Positions 8,121-18,156 of a stretch of DNA of 64,000 bases are shown in pieces. Positions within the stretch are counted from its first letter, which is position 1. Every line of letters begins with the position of its first letter. The DNA is taken from the NCBI RefSeq assembly GCF_016862515.1, contig NZ_BONC01000007.1:95984-159983 (forward strand), read 5' to 3'. Position numbers and translations under genes: made by a program. The notes under the pieces are model-generated. The model was not told the origin of the DNA. It did not search any database and was given only the letters and a program-made list of their open reading frames with translations. Source of the stretch: Asanoa iriomotensis (GTDB taxonomy: Bacteria > Actinomycetota > Actinomycetes > Mycobacteriales > Micromonosporaceae).

Positions 8121-9401
8121 GTGACCGCCAGCACCGTCGAGGCGGCCCAGTCGGTCGTCGAACCGGTCCGCTACTGGACCCGGCAGCGCAAGGTCGGTGT
8201 CGGCCTCGCGGCCGTCGGCGTCGTCGCGGCGCTGCTCTTCGGCTCGCTCGCCACGAGCCGCAAGGCCGAGTTCACGCTGGCCGAGACGATCAGCGGCAGC
8301 GCGGTCGGCATCGACGGCACCGTCGGCGCGGTCGTGTTCGGCGTGCTCGCCGCGCTGGCCGGCGCCGCGATGCTGGTCACCGCGCGGCGGTGGTTCGGCT
8401 GGCTGCTCGGTCTCGGCATCGTCTCCGCGCTGATCTCGTTCCTCTGCTGGCAGCTCTCCCAGGCGCCGGACAACCTCAACACGATCCCGCTGGGCAGCGT
8501 CGCGCGCAGTTCGGTGACGCTGGCCCTGCCGCTGATCCTCGGCGCGCTGGCCGGCGTGCTCTGCGAGCGGTCCGCGGTGATCAACGTGGCCATCGAGGGC
8601 CAGTTCCTGATGGGCGCGTTCGCCGCGGCGATGTTCACGACCCTGGCCGGCAGCGTCTGGGTCGGCATCCTGGCCGCCGGCGCCGGCGGTCTGATCATCG
8701 CGCTGCTGCTGGCGGTGCTGGCCATCCGCTTCCTGGTCGACCAGGTGGTGCTCGGCGTCGTGCTCAACGTCTTCGCGCTGGGCCTGACGGGCTTCCTCTA
8801 CGAGCAGCTCATGGCCAAGGACCAGTCGAAGTACAACCAGCCCACCTTCGTGCCGGAGTGGGACATCCCGGGTCTGTCCAAGATCCCGCTGATCGGCCCG
8901 GCCCTGTTCAAGGGCAACATCTTCCTGTACGGCGCGATCGTGCTGGTGATCCTGATCCACGTCGGGCTGTTCTACACGCGGTGGGGCCTGCGCACCCGGG
9001 CCGTCGGCGAGCACCCGGCCGCGGCCGACACGCTCGGCGTGAAGGTGCTCGCCCTGCGCTACCGCAACGTGCTGGTCGGCGGCCTGGTGGCCGGCTTCGG
9101 CGGCGCCTACTTCACGCTGCTGTCGACGACCAACTTCAACAAGAACATGACGTCCGGCCTGGGCTTCGTGGCCCTGGCAGCGTTGATCTTCGGTCGGTGG
9201 AGCCCGATCGGCTCGATGCTGGCGGCGCTGTTCTTCGGCTTCTGCAGCGCGCTGGCGTTCAGCCTCGGCTCGATCAACAGCCCGATTCCCAGCCAGTTCC
9301 TGAACATGCTGCCGTACATCGCCACGATCATCGCGGTGGCGGGGCTGGTCGGCCGGGTCCGCGCGCCCGCCGCGGACGGAACGCCCTATATCAAGGGTTA
9401 G
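8121..9401 (+). CDS. Nucleoside ABC importer permease 2
   Basis: Second channel subunit, 426 residues, GTG start, four bases after the stop of permease 1. It has an N-terminal pair of membrane segments, then the conserved BPD_transp_2 core: GVLCERSAVINVAIEGQFLMGAF (family motif for nucleoside permeases, near residues 150-172), LVDQVVLGVVLNVFALGLTGFLY, and GFGGAYFTLLSTTNFNKNMTSGLGFVALA, GRWSPIGSMLAALFFG near the C-terminus. Nine to ten membrane spans can be read. It is immediately followed (nine bases) by cytidine deaminase, tying import to nucleoside breakdown. Confidence 0.92.
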   Translation: MTASTVEAAQSVVEPVRYWTRQRKVGVGLAAVGVVAALLFGSLATSRKAEFTLAETISGSAVGIDGTVGAVVFGVLAALAGAAMLVTARRWFGWLLGLGIVSALISFLCWQLSQAPDNLNTIPLGSVARSSVTLALPLILGALAGVLCERSAVINVAIEGQFLMGAFAAAMFTTLAGSVWVGILAAGAGGLIIALLLAVLAIRFLVDQVVLGVVLNVFALGLTGFLYEQLMAKDQSKYNQPTFVPEWDIPGLSKIPLIGPALFKGNIFLYGAIVLVILIHVGLFYTRWGLRTRAVGEHPAAADTLGVKVLALRYRNVLVGGLVAGFGGAYFTLLSTTNFNKNMTSGLGFVALAALIFGRWSPIGSMLAALFFGFCSALAFSLGSINSPIPSQFLNMLPYIATIIAVAGLVGRVRAPAADGTPYIKG

Positions 9402-9410
9402 GGTTCGGTC

Positions 9411-10103
9411 ATGGAGATCGACTGGGTGGCGCTGCGGGCGGCCGCCGTCGAGGTGATGGGGCACGCGTACGCGCCGTACTCGGATTTTCCGGTCGGCGTC
9501 GCGGGGCTCGTCGACGACGGGCGGATCGTGGTCGGCTGCAATGTGGAGAACGCGTCGTACGGCGTGACCCTGTGCGCCGAGTGCGGCATGGTCTCGGCCC
9601 TGCACGCCACGGGCGGCGGCCGGCTGGTCGCGGTCTCCTGCGTCGACGGTGCGGGCCAGCCGCTCATGCCCTGCGGCCGCTGCCGCCAGTTGCTGTTCGA
9701 GCACGGCGGGCCGGACTGCCTGGTCGAGGCCCTGCCCGAGCCGTTGCGCGTGGGCGACCTGCTGCCGCACGCGTTCGGTCCCGCCAACCTCGACCGCGGC
9801 CGGGCCGCGATCCCCGAGGTGCCGGAGCGGCTGGCCCGGTGGCGCGGTCGCGGCACGGTCTTCCTGCACCCCGACAGCGCCGGCGGCGCGCTGGTCTGGA
9901 CCGGCTACTGGGAGCGGTCGGCCGGCGAGGGTGAGGAGACCGGCATCCTCGAGGAGGCGCCGACCTGGCCCGAGGCGCGCGACGGCATCAAGTGGGCCCG
10001 CGCCCGCACAGCCCGCATCGTCGTCGTCGACGAGGCCGGGGACACCTGGTGGGCCGGCGAAGGTGAGCCGCCCGCCGAGATCGGGAAGCGGTGGGAGGCG
10101 TGA
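9411..10103 (+). CDS. cdd: Cytidine deaminase with an extra C-terminal domain
   Basis: Zinc enzyme that deaminates (deoxy)cytidine to (deoxy)uridine. The N-terminal 127 residues are a complete short-type deaminase: YAPYSDFPVGVA, CNVENASYGVTLCAECG with Zn ligand C55 and catalytic E57, and PCGRC with Zn ligands C88 and C91. Normal tetrameric enzymes end near residue 130, but this protein continues for about 100 residues (128-230) with a Trp-rich segment (VWTGYWERSAG, PTWPEARDGIKWARA, DTWWAGEGEP) that I do not recognise. The extension has the same base composition as the rest and no frame break, so it is a true fusion. ATG 9411. Four-base overlap with deoA indicates coupling. Confidence 0.93.
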   Translation: MEIDWVALRAAAVEVMGHAYAPYSDFPVGVAGLVDDGRIVVGCNVENASYGVTLCAECGMVSALHATGGGRLVAVSCVDGAGQPLMPCGRCRQLLFEHGGPDCLVEALPEPLRVGDLLPHAFGPANLDRGRAAIPEVPERLARWRGRGTVFLHPDSAGGALVWTGYWERSAGEGEETGILEEAPTWPEARDGIKWARARTARIVVVDEAGDTWWAGEGEPPAEIGKRWEA

Positions 10104-11377
10104 CGTACGCCGCCGTAGACGTCATCCGTACGAAGCGCGACGGCGGGGTGCTCTCCGACGGCGCGATCGACTGGATGGTCGACGCCTACACCAAGGGCCT
10201 CGTGGCCGACGAGCAGATGTCCGCGCTGGCGATGGCGATCCTGTTGCGCGGCATGACGCCCGCCGAGATCGCGCGCTGGACCGCCGCGATGATCGCCAGC
10301 GGCGAGCGGCTGGACCTCTCGGCGGTGGACCGGCCGACCGCCGACAAGCACAGCACCGGCGGCGTCGGTGACAAGATCACGCTGCCGCTCACCCCGCTGG
10401 TCGCCGCCTGCGGCGTCGCGGTGCCGCAGCTCTCCGGGCGCGGCCTCGGGCACACCGGCGGCACCCTCGACAAGCTCGAGTCGATTCCCGGCTGGCGCGC
10501 CCAGCTCGACAACGCCGAGTTCATCGCCCAACTGCGCGACGTCGGCGCGGTCATCTGCGCCGCCGGCGAGGGTCTGGCGCCCGCCGACCGCAAGCTGTAC
10601 GCGCTGCGCGACGTCACCGGCACGGTCGAGGCGATCCCGCTGATCGCCAGCTCGATCATGAGCAAGAAGATCGCCGAGGGGACCGGCGCGCTGGTGCTCG
10701 ACGTCAAGGTCGGCTCGGGCGCGTTCATGAAGTCCCTCGACGACGCCCGCGAGCTGGCCCGGACCATGGTCGACCTCGGCATTGCGCACGGCGTGCGCAC
10801 GGTCGCGCTGCTCACCGACATGTCCACGCCGCTCGGCCTGGCGATCGGCAACGCCGTCGAGGTCGAGGAGTCCGTGGCCGTGCTGGCCGGCGGCGGCCCG
10901 CCCGACGTCGTCGAGCTGACGCTCGCGCTCGCGCGGGAGATGCTCGACGCGGCCGGCCGGCCCGACGCGGACCCGGCCGCCGCGCTCGCCGACGGGCGCG
11001 CGATGGACTCCTGGCGGGCGATGATCCGGGCGCAGGGCGGGGACCCCGACGCGGTTCTGCCCACGGCCCGGGAGACGCACACGGTCACCGCCGACGCGGA
11101 CGGGTTCGTCACCTCGGTCGACGCGTACGCGATCGGCGTAGCCGCGTGGCGGCTCGGCGCGGGCCGGGCACGCAAGGAGGACCCGGTCTCGGCCGCGGCC
11201 GGCGTCGTGCTGCACCGGCGGCCCGGCGACCCGGTGCGAGCCGGCGATCCGCTCTACCAGCTGCGTACCGACGATCCCGCCCGGTTCGGCGCCGCGATCG
11301 AGGCCGCCGCCGGCGCCGTGTCCGTCGGCAGTGCGCCGCCGACCGTGGCGCCGCTGGTGATCGATCGGCTCGCCTGA
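10100..11377 (+). CDS. deoA: Thymidine / pyrimidine-nucleoside phosphorylase
   Basis: Cytoplasmic enzyme that splits thymidine or deoxyuridine with phosphate into base and deoxyribose-1-phosphate. The family signature is complete: DVIRTKRDGGVLSD near the N-terminus, LSAVDRPTADKHSTGGVGDKIT (phosphate binding), SGRGLGHTGGTLDKLESIPG, SSIMSKKIAEG and LDVKVGSGAFMK. The three-domain length (425 residues) is normal. GTG 10100 overlaps the cdd stop as GTGA; a GTG at 10091 would add three residues, and neither has an ideally spaced ribosome binding site. Together with cdd it converts imported cytidine-type deoxynucleosides, feeding deoC (37.1-38.1 kb). Confidence 0.95.
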   Translation: MTYAAVDVIRTKRDGGVLSDGAIDWMVDAYTKGLVADEQMSALAMAILLRGMTPAEIARWTAAMIASGERLDLSAVDRPTADKHSTGGVGDKITLPLTPLVAACGVAVPQLSGRGLGHTGGTLDKLESIPGWRAQLDNAEFIAQLRDVGAVICAAGEGLAPADRKLYALRDVTGTVEAIPLIASSIMSKKIAEGTGALVLDVKVGSGAFMKSLDDARELARTMVDLGIAHGVRTVALLTDMSTPLGLAIGNAVEVEESVAVLAGGGPPDVVELTLALAREMLDAAGRPDADPAAALADGRAMDSWRAMIRAQGGDPDAVLPTARETHTVTADADGFVTSVDAYAIGVAAWRLGAGRARKEDPVSAAAGVVLHRRPGDPVRAGDPLYQLRTDDPARFGAAIEAAAGAVSVGSAPPTVAPLVIDRLA

Positions 11378-11450
11378 CATTCCGCTGCGCGCTCGGAACG
11401 GCTATCCTCGCTGGCCAGGGGGATCACCGACGCTCAGAGGAACGAACGCC

Positions 11451-12131
11451 GTGTCCGTGTCTGCTCCCGACCCGCGGCCCATCCGCGCCGCCACCGTCGA
11501 TGAGCTGCGCCGACTCAGGCTGCCGACGCCGCCGACCGGCTTCCCGCTGGTGTGGGAGCCCGGCGACGAGGTCGAGCTGCGCCCCACGGGCGACATCGAG
11601 GCCCGCACCGCGATCCTGCACCTGGTGCTGGCCCGGTGCTTCGGCATGCCACCACAGGCGGCGATGAGCTGGCTGCTCACCTCGCACCTGGTCGAGCTGG
11701 TCACGCCGCCGGAATGGCAGTTCGTGGTGGCGGAGCGGGGCGACCGCCGGTCCTTCGTGCTGCACCACGACGCCATCTTCGCGCTGGCCTGGCTGCTCGG
11801 CATGAGCAAGCACCTCGATCCGACGGCGCCGACCGACGAGCGGTTGATGGAGGCGTTGCCGCACCTGCCGGAAGGCGAGACATTCCGGGCATGGCGGTCA
11901 CGGATCCTCGCCGCGCCGCGGGATGCCGCCGAGGCCGCCGCGATGCTCGACTTCTACTACTGCCTCGACTGGAGCTATCTCGAGGCGGAGCGCCGGGGAA
12001 TGAACCTGCCGGGCGTGATCGACGCGAACGCGATCGGGCAGCGGCGGTGGGCCCTGGAGTGGGCGGTCGTGTTCCGCGGGCCCTACCACGACCCGCCGGG
12101 CGGCTGGGAAGAGGTCGACCTCTCTACTTAG
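11451..12131 (+). CDS. DUF4272-domain protein
   Basis: A 226-residue soluble protein without signal or membrane segment. Hydrophobic helices with the DUF4272 pattern can be seen: a repeated R-A-x-x-L-x-W-x-L theme (FVLHHDAIFALAWLLGMSKHL), SWLLTSHLVELVTPPEW and the C-terminal ALEWAVVFRG with a W-rich end. Biochemical role is unknown for the family. GTG 11451 is preceded by AGAGGAAC (11437-11444). It lies 73 bases after deoA and may be the last gene of the importer transcript. Its 3' end overlaps the opposite-strand methyltransferase by eight bases. Confidence 0.7.
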   Translation: MSVSAPDPRPIRAATVDELRRLRLPTPPTGFPLVWEPGDEVELRPTGDIEARTAILHLVLARCFGMPPQAAMSWLLTSHLVELVTPPEWQFVVAERGDRRSFVLHHDAIFALAWLLGMSKHLDPTAPTDERLMEALPHLPEGETFRAWRSRILAAPRDAAEAAAMLDFYYCLDWSYLEAERRGMNLPGVIDANAIGQRRWALEWAVVFRGPYHDPPGGWEEVDLST

Positions 12132-12942
12132 GTGAGTACTCGTCGAGGCGCACCGCGAGGGTGACGTCGAGTGGGGTGGGTAGGTCGATGGTGGCCGGTT
12201 CGCGGTGCCAGGCGCTCGGGCCCATGCCCACCACGGTGGCTATCTCCGCGCGGTCCAGCCGCATCGTGGCCCGCAGCGATTGACGGCGCGCGAGCGTGAA
12301 GTGGGCGTCGAGGCTGGCGGCCAGGCGCTCCTCCTTGGCCGGGTCGACGGAGAGCAGGCCCAGCGCCGCCACCAGTTCGGCCAGGTGGTCCGGCTCCGGT
12401 GTCACGACCAGGAGCCGGCCGTCGGCGCGCAGCACCCGGTGGAACTCGGCGCCGTTGCGCGGCGCGAACACGTCGAGCAGCACGGCGGTGTCGTGGTCGG
12501 CCAGCGGCAGCCGGCCCCAGGCGTCGGCGCGCACGGCGGCCGCCCGCTCGTGCGCGCGGGCCGCCCGGCGCAGCGCCGGCTTCGACGCGTCGACGACGAG
12601 ACCGAGCAGCGCCGGGTTCCGGTCGAGCACGGCCGCCAGGTGCTGCCCGGTGCCGCCGCCGACGTCAACGGCGAGCCCGGTGGCCCCGGCCGCCGCATCG
12701 GCCAGCGCCGCCGAGATGACGGCGTAGTGGCCCGCCGCGAGGAACTCCGCCCGCGCGGCGACCATCTCCGGTGTGTCACCCGTGTGTGGCGAGCGGCCGG
12801 CGCTCAGGTCCGCGTACCCCTGCCGGGCAAGGTCGAAGCTGTGCCCGCGCGGACAGCGGAGAGCGCGTGACGGCGACCCGCCGGTTTCGAGTGTTTCGCG
12901 GCACACCGGACAACGCAGGTGCGCCACAACGTCGCGGTTCAT
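12124..12942 (-). CDS. RlmA-like rRNA (guanine-N1) methyltransferase
   Basis: Predicted SAM-dependent methyltransferase of the RlmA/TlrB group, which methylates G745 or G748 of 23S rRNA and can lower macrolide sensitivity. The N-terminal zinc finger is seen as C11-P-V-C14 and C30-P-R-G-H34, followed by SFDLARQGYADL, which is highly typical of this family. The SAM site is VDVGGGTGQHLAAVL (about residues 91-105), with DVFAPRNGAEFHRVL as the family's motif near the active site. Length 272 residues is standard. ATG 12942 lies only 26 bases from the divergent add start, so the two promoters must overlap. Which guanine is modified cannot be decided. Confidence 0.88.
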   Translation of the reverse strand: MNRDVVAHLRCPVCRETLETGGSPSRALRCPRGHSFDLARQGYADLSAGRSPHTGDTPEMVAARAEFLAAGHYAVISAALADAAAGATGLAVDVGGGTGQHLAAVLDRNPALLGLVVDASKPALRRAARAHERAAAVRADAWGRLPLADHDTAVLLDVFAPRNGAEFHRVLRADGRLLVVTPEPDHLAELVAALGLLSVDPAKEERLAASLDAHFTLARRQSLRATMRLDRAEIATVVGMGPSAWHREPATIDLPTPLDVTLAVRLDEYSPK

Positions 12943-12956
12943 CCATCCTCAGCCAC

Positions 12957-12962
12957 TAGGGT
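12957..12962 (+). promoter_or_regulatory. -10 box TAGGGT of adenosine deaminase, leaderless start
   Basis: TAGGGT ends six bases before ATG 12969, which places transcription start on or beside the start codon. No ribosome binding site is present, supporting a leaderless mRNA. Confidence 0.6.
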
Positions 12963-12968
12963 CTTTCC

Positions 12969-14042
12969 ATGGTCGCAATCGGCATGGAAGAAATCGTCAA
13001 GGCACCCAAGGCGCTGCTGCACGACCACCTCGACGGCGGGTTGCGACCGGCGACCATCGTCGAGCTGGCGGCCGAGGTCGACCACACCCTGCCCACCACC
13101 GACGCCGGCGAGCTCGGGCAGTGGTTCGTCGAGTCGGCCGACTCCGGCTCGCTCGAACGTTACCTGGAGACTTTCGACCACACCGTCGCGGTGATGCAGA
13201 CCGCCGCGGCGCTGCACCGGGTCGCCGCCGAGTGCGCGCTCGACCTGGCCGCCGACGGCGTGGTCTACGCGGAGGTCCGCTTCGCGCCCGAGCAGCACCT
13301 GGAGCGCGGCCTGACGCTCGACGGCGTGGTCGAGGCGGTGCTGAGCGGGTTCGCCGCCGGCAGCGAGCAGGCGGCGGCCAACGGTCAGCAGATCCGGGTC
13401 GGCACCCTGTTGACCGCCATGCGGCACGCGGCGAGGTCGACGGAGATCGCCGAGCTGGCGGTCCGCTACCGCGACACCGGCGTGGTCGGCTTCGACATCG
13501 CCGGCGCCGAGGCCGGCTTCCCGCCCACCCGCCACCTCGACGCGTTCGAATACCTCCAGCGCGAGAACTTCCACTTCACCATCCACGCCGGCGAGGCGTT
13601 CGGGCTGCCGTCGATCTGGCAGGCGATCCAGTGGTGCGGCGCCGACCGCCTCGGGCACGGCGTGCGGCTGGTCGACGACATCACGCCCGGCGGGCAGCCG
13701 GTGCTCGGCCGGCTGTCGGCGTACGTGCGCGACAAGCGGATCCCGCTCGAGCTGTGCCCGTCGTCCAACGTGCAGACGGGCGCGGCGCCGTCGATCGAGC
13801 GGCACCCCATCGGGCTGCTCCGCGATCTGCGCTTCCGCGTGACCGTCAACACCGACAACCGGTTGATGAGCGGCACATCGATGTCGCGCGAGATGGCGCT
13901 GCTCGTCGACGCGTTCGGTTACGGGTGGGCCGAACTCCAGTGGTTCACCATCAACGCGATGAAGAGCGCGTTCATCCCGTTCGACGAACGGCTCACCATC
14001 ATCAATGAGGTGATCAAGCCCGCGTACGCCAAATTGGCGTGA
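12969..14042 (+). CDS. add: Adenosine deaminase
   Basis: Zinc metalloenzyme of the amidohydrolase superfamily converting (deoxy)adenosine to (deoxy)inosine. Metal and catalytic motifs are intact: LLHDHLDGG with H18 and H20, [10 protein letters not shown] (HAGE, metal His and catalytic Glu), DRLGHGVRL (catalytic His region) and [13 protein letters not shown] (paired Asp). At 357 residues it matches the bacterial enzymes. ATG 12969 follows a TAGGGT box by six bases. It stands after the cdd-deoA block and before a strong hairpin, so it is probably a single-gene transcript belonging functionally to nucleoside salvage. Confidence 0.96.
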   Translation: MVAIGMEEIVKAPKALLHDHLDGGLRPATIVELAAEVDHTLPTTDAGELGQWFVESADSGSLERYLETFDHTVAVMQTAAALHRVAAECALDLAADGVVYAEVRFAPEQHLERGLTLDGVVEAVLSGFAAGSEQAAANGQQIRVGTLLTAMRHAARSTEIAELAVRYRDTGVVGFDIAGAEAGFPPTRHLDAFEYLQRENFHFTIHAGEAFGLPSIWQAIQWCGADRLGHGVRLVDDITPGGQPVLGRLSAYVRDKRIPLELCPSSNVQTGAAPSIERHPIGLLRDLRFRVTVNTDNRLMSGTSMSREMALLVDAFGYGWAELQWFTINAMKSAFIPFDERLTIINEVIKPAYAKLA

Positions 14043-14418
14043 CGACGGTCTTCGCCACGCGCGTAATCCGGCGAATCGGAAGTCCAATCCAGACTTAACG
14101 GGTCTTTCCGATGGGCCGTTCGGACTAATCAATGGTGCACTTCCCCTATAAGGGGCATTGCCGCACGAGCGCCGCGGCTCGTGCGCCACGGAAGTGGTAC
14201 GGGCCGACGGAGATCGATACTCACCTAGGGTGACGCCAGCCAAACGCCGTGCTGACAAACTGTCTGACTATCGCATCGGTACGGCGATGACGCACAGGGT
14301 GGGCTTTCTCTTTGGCGGGCGGACGTGATGGAATGCCGGGGGTCCGACCCGCCCGGGTCGGTCGATCGGCGGTGCCCGTGCGCAATTTTCTGACGGCGCC
14401 GAACCGGAGGGCGGTGAC
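14043..14418. other. 376-base gap between add and the conservon
   Basis: No gene is supported here. It holds a hairpin after add (14162-14185), a short CCCC-TATA-AGGGG symmetric element near 14144-14156, and presumably the conservon promoter in the last 200 bases. A TGACA (14253-14257) box can be seen but not paired confidently with a -10. Confidence 0.6.
14162..14185. terminator. Hairpin downstream of add
   Basis: Nine-base perfect arms CGCACGAGC (14162-14170) and GCTCGTGCG (14177-14185) with a GCCGCG loop, 120 bases after the add stop. No T-run follows, as is common for terminators in GC-rich actinobacteria. Confidence 0.5.
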
Positions 14419-17400
14419 GTGAGCAAGCGGCCGAAGACGGCGAATTCCTTCATGTCGCGTCTCCGCCGGCCAGCCGGCCGGCTTCGTGATCTGCCGATCT
14501 GGTCGAAGCTCGGCCTCATCATGATCGTGCCGACCCTGGCGACGATCGTGGTTGGCACCAACGGCCTGATCGATCACATCGAGACGTCGGAGAACGCGGA
14601 CCAGGCACGCGACCTCGCTGTTGTGGTGGAGGCGTCCGGGGATCTCGTCCAGAACCTGCAGAACGAGCGTTCCGCGGCGGCGCTGCTGCTCGGTGCCGAT
14701 TCGACGGCGGACAAGCAGAAATACCGCACCGGCTTCGACAGCGCCCAACAGGCCGTCGAGCGCGTGGTCAACAACTACGCGACCCAGCGGGCATCCCTCA
14801 ACGGCCTGCCGCCGAACTTCGTCTCGACGCTCAACCAGATCGACGCCGGCCTCCAGGGCCTGCCGGGCGTGCGCAGCCAGGTGACGGGCGACAAGTTCGC
14901 CTTCACCGACGCGGCCAACGCCTACAACGCTCTGGTCGACAACCTGCTCACCCTCCGCGACGGCGCCGCCCAGCTGGCCGCCAACACGTCGCTGAGCGAG
15001 CGGATGCGCGCCGTCGCGGCCGTCGCCCGGCAGAAGGAGTTCCTCTCGCAGGAGCGCCTCGTCGTGCTGCAGTCCTACAGCGCCGACGGGCGGATGAACC
15101 AGAACCTCAAGAAGGAGTTCATCGCCTCGCAGACCGGCCAGGTGCAGGCGAACGAGACGTTCATCGCCGTCGCCACCGTGCCCGAGCGCGAGCAGTACAA
15201 CCAGACCGTCGCGGGTTCCGACCTGCGGTCGTCCACGTCGTACGCCGGCTGGATCACCGGCAGCATGCCGGCCGACGGCGCGCTGGCCGGCGCGCCGTTC
15301 ACGCGTGACGCGTGGGACAGTGCGCTGCTCGGCCACAGCCGGTTGATCCGCAGCGTCGAGCGGCGGTTCGACAACACGGTCGTCGACACCGCCACCACCC
15401 TGCGCGACGACGTGCAGCGCCAGGTCCTCATCGAGACCGGCCTGCTGCTGGCCATGCTCCTGCTGGCCATCCTGTTCGCGTGGTTGGTCGCCCGGTCGAT
15501 GGCCCGGTCGCTGCGCGAGCTGCGGCACGGCGCGCTGGCGGTCGCGCAGTACGGCCTACCGCAAGCCGTGTCCAGGCTGCGTGACCCGGCGCTGTCCACG
15601 CAGATGTCACCGGCCCAACTGGCCAACCAGATCGCCGAGCCGCTGCCCGTCCGCAGCAAGGACGAGTTCGGCCAGGTGACCGAGGCGTTCAACGCGGTCC
15701 ACCTGGAAGCCGTCCGCACCGCGGCCGAGCAGGCCGCCCTGCGTGCCTCGGTCGCGACGATGTTCGTCAACCTCGCCCGCCGTTCGCAGATCCTGGTCGA
15801 CCGGCTCATCGGTCACCTCGACCGGCTGGAGCGCGGCGAGGAAGACCCGGACCGCCTGGCCGAGCTGTTCCAGCTCGACCACCTGGCCACCCGGATGCGC
15901 CGCAACGACGAAAACCTCCTGGTGCTCGCGGGTGCCGACTCGACCCGTATCCAGCGGGAGCCGGCCGCCCTGATCGACGTGCTGCGTGCCGCGCAGTCCG
16001 AGGTCGAGCACTACACCCGCATCGAGTTCGGCGTGATCGACCGCGACATCGAGGTGGCCGCGCACGCGGTCAACGACCTCGTGCACCTGGTCGCCGAGCT
16101 GTTCGACAACGCGACCGCCTTCTCGCCGCCCGACTCGCACGTCATGGTCGAGGCACGGCTGGTGGGCGACCGCGCAGTGCTCTACGTCGAGGACCGCGGC
16201 ATCGGCATCACGCCCGACCAGCTCAACGACCTCAACGAGCGGCTCGCCACGCCACCGATGGTCGACGTGGCCGTCTCCCGGATGATGGGCCTGGTCGTGG
16301 TCGCGCGGCTGGCCGCGCGGCACGGCGTCAAGGTCGAGCTGCGCCCCGCCGCCGACCGTGGCACGGTCGCCGACGTCGCCCTGCCTCCCTCGGTCCTGGT
16401 GCCCCGGGCACTGGCCGGGCGCGGGCCGCAGGTCGGCACGGCGTTCGAGGTGCCGGTCCAGCAGCAGGCGCCGGCCCAGGTCGCCCGGTCGTTCGGCGCG
16501 CCGCTGGCGCTGGAGAGCGGCCCGGTGTCCCGGTCCGACCGCGACTTCGCCGGTGCGGGCTCGGGTGGCGGTCTCGCCAGCGCGTTCGGCGGCCGGCCCG
16601 GCGACGGGCCGCCCAACGGGTCCGGCGGGTTCGGCAACGGATCCAACGGCAACGGCAACGGGAGCCGCTCCGGCGCCGCGATGCCGGCCTGGTCCGACCT
16701 CACCGGCGCCGGCCCGCAGAGCGGTGGTGGCCTCGGTGACGCGTTCGGCTCGCGCCGCCGCGACGAGTCGCTGCCGCAGCGCCGCTCGACCGACGACTGG
16801 GCGATGGAGGGTGAGGTCACGGCCGGCCCGCAGTCGCCGTCGATCCCGCGCCAGACGCCTCGCGATGCCGGCACACCGTTCTCGGCGCCGCCGATGATCT
16901 CGGTGCCGCCGGTCATCTCGGTGCCACCGTCGACGCCCGGTGCCGCGGCCTCGCCGCGCCAGCCCGAGCCGTGGGAGCTGGGTGGCGGTCCCACACTGCC
17001 GCCGAGCGCGCCGGCGGGCCCGCCGATCGCCATGCCCGACAGCCCGGTCGTTCCGGGCCGGTCGGGTGGTCTGCCGGGTCGGGTGCCGGAGCAGCAGCCG
17101 GACAGCCAGCGCATCCCGCTGAGCCAGCCGCAGGCGGCCGCTGCGCCGCCGATGGCGGCACCGCCGGCCTCCGCACCGCCGCAGGCCAGCCCGGCGCACT
17201 ATGGGCTGTCCGGTGCCGGCATGGGTGGGCCGCTCGGTGGCGCACCCGCGGGTGGCCAGGCACCGCCGGCGTGGCCGCCGGTCGCGGCCGAGCCGCAGCC
17301 GGTCGCCGAGCACGCCGGTGCCGGCTTCGACCTGACCGCCGAGCTGCCCCGGGTCGAGCGCCCGGCAGCAGCACAGCAGCAACCAGCCGTCCCGCCGATC

Positions 17401-18156
17401 ATCCCGGCCACCAACAAGGCCCGGTTCGCCGACGAGACGATGGAACTGCCGATCTTCCGCGAGCTGGAGTCGGCGTGGTTCCGCACCCGCCGGGACGCGG
17501 CGGAGGAGAGCTCGCTCACCCCGGCCTCGGCGCCGAGCACCGCGGCGGCTGCCCCCGCAGCCAGCGCGGCGCCGTCGACCGCCGACGCGCGGGTGGGCGG
17601 TGGAGCCACCGCGGCACCGACGGAGCAGTTCGTCACCGTCGAGGCCAGCCAGCGGCTCACCAGCTCGCCGCAGTCGCGGACGATGCCCGCGACGGGCAGC
17701 CCGGTCGGTGGCGGCGCGCCCGCGAGCGGCCTGCCTTCGCGGCCGGTCCCGACGGGGCCCGCACCGCAACAGCGTCCGAGCGGCCTGAGCGACGGCAACG
17801 GAAACGGTGCCGCCCGCCGGTCCGATCCGGAGTCCTGGGCGACCGCCGCGGACGACGGGTGGCGGGCAGCCTCCGCCATGTCGGAGATGCAAGTGAACGA
17901 AACCACGCAGGCCGGCCTGCCCAAGCGGGTTCCGATGGCGCAGCTCGTGCCGGGCGGGGTCGACAAGGCGGCCTCCTCGGTGCAGAAGCGCACGCCGGAA
18001 GCGGTCCGCGGACTGCTCTCGGCCTACCACCGAGGTGTGCAGCGCGGTCGCACCCAGCCCAAGGACGAAACTTCGGATACGACTCCGGCCGGGCAGCCCT
18101 CCCAAGCTGGCCACGGTCCGGGTGCCGGGAGCGGTCAGAAGGAGCACGAACGATGA
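14419..18156 (+). CDS. cvnA: Conservon sensor histidine kinase with nitrate/nitrite-sensing domain (CvnA)
   Basis: Membrane sensor kinase of 1245 residues, first gene of a conservon. Order of parts: cytoplasmic N-tail; TM1 ([16 protein letters not shown], about 31-46); NIT-type extracytoplasmic sensor (about 60-320, beginning [18 protein letters not shown]); TM2 ([17 protein letters not shown], about 340-356); HAMP; a dimerisation helix region with [20 protein letters not shown] (about 490-510); and a HATPase domain with N-box [12 protein letters not shown] (about 556), DRGIGI and [14 protein letters not shown]. After residue 650 comes a roughly 600-residue Pro/Gly/Ser-rich tail ending in a conserved block SAWF, GWRAA and [17 protein letters not shown] 14419 follows GGAGGGCGGTGAC. 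A four-base ATGA-type overlap couples it to cvnB. Confidence 0.95.
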   Translation: MSKRPKTANSFMSRLRRPAGRLRDLPIWSKLGLIMIVPTLATIVVGTNGLIDHIETSENADQARDLAVVVEASGDLVQNLQNERSAAALLLGADSTADKQKYRTGFDSAQQAVERVVNNYATQRASLNGLPPNFVSTLNQIDAGLQGLPGVRSQVTGDKFAFTDAANAYNALVDNLLTLRDGAAQLAANTSLSERMRAVAAVARQKEFLSQERLVVLQSYSADGRMNQNLKKEFIASQTGQVQANETFIAVATVPEREQYNQTVAGSDLRSSTSYAGWITGSMPADGALAGAPFTRDAWDSALLGHSRLIRSVERRFDNTVVDTATTLRDDVQRQVLIETGLLLAMLLLAILFAWLVARSMARSLRELRHGALAVAQYGLPQAVSRLRDPALSTQMSPAQLANQIAEPLPVRSKDEFGQVTEAFNAVHLEAVRTAAEQAALRASVATMFVNLARRSQILVDRLIGHLDRLERGEEDPDRLAELFQLDHLATRMRRNDENLLVLAGADSTRIQREPAALIDVLRAAQSEVEHYTRIEFGVIDRDIEVAAHAVNDLVHLVAELFDNATAFSPPDSHVMVEARLVGDRAVLYVEDRGIGITPDQLNDLNERLATPPMVDVAVSRMMGLVVVARLAARHGVKVELRPAADRGTVADVALPPSVLVPRALAGRGPQVGTAFEVPVQQQAPAQVARSFGAPLALESGPVSRSDRDFAGAGSGGGLASAFGGRPGDGPPNGSGGFGNGSNGNGNGSRSGAAMPAWSDLTGAGPQSGGGLGDAFGSRRRDESLPQRRSTDDWAMEGEVTAGPQSPSIPRQTPRDAGTPFSAPPMISVPPVISVPPSTPGAAASPRQPEPWELGGGPTLPPSAPAGPPIAMPDSPVVPGRSGGLPGRVPEQQPDSQRIPLSQPQAAAAPPMAAPPASAPPQASPAHYGLSGAGMGGPLGGAPAGGQAPPAWPPVAAEPQPVAEHAGAGFDLTAELPRVERPAAAQQQPAVPPIIPATNKARFADETMELPIFRELESAWFRTRRDAAEESSLTPASAPSTAAAAPAASAAPSTADARVGGGATAAPTEQFVTVEASQRLTSSPQSRTMPATGSPVGGGAPASGLPSRPVPTGPAPQQRPSGLSDGNGNGAARRSDPESWATAADDGWRAASAMSEMQVNETTQAGLPKRVPMAQLVPGGVDKAASSVQKRTPEAVRGLLSAYHRGVQRGRTQPKDETSDTTPAGQPSQAGHGPGAGSGQKEHER

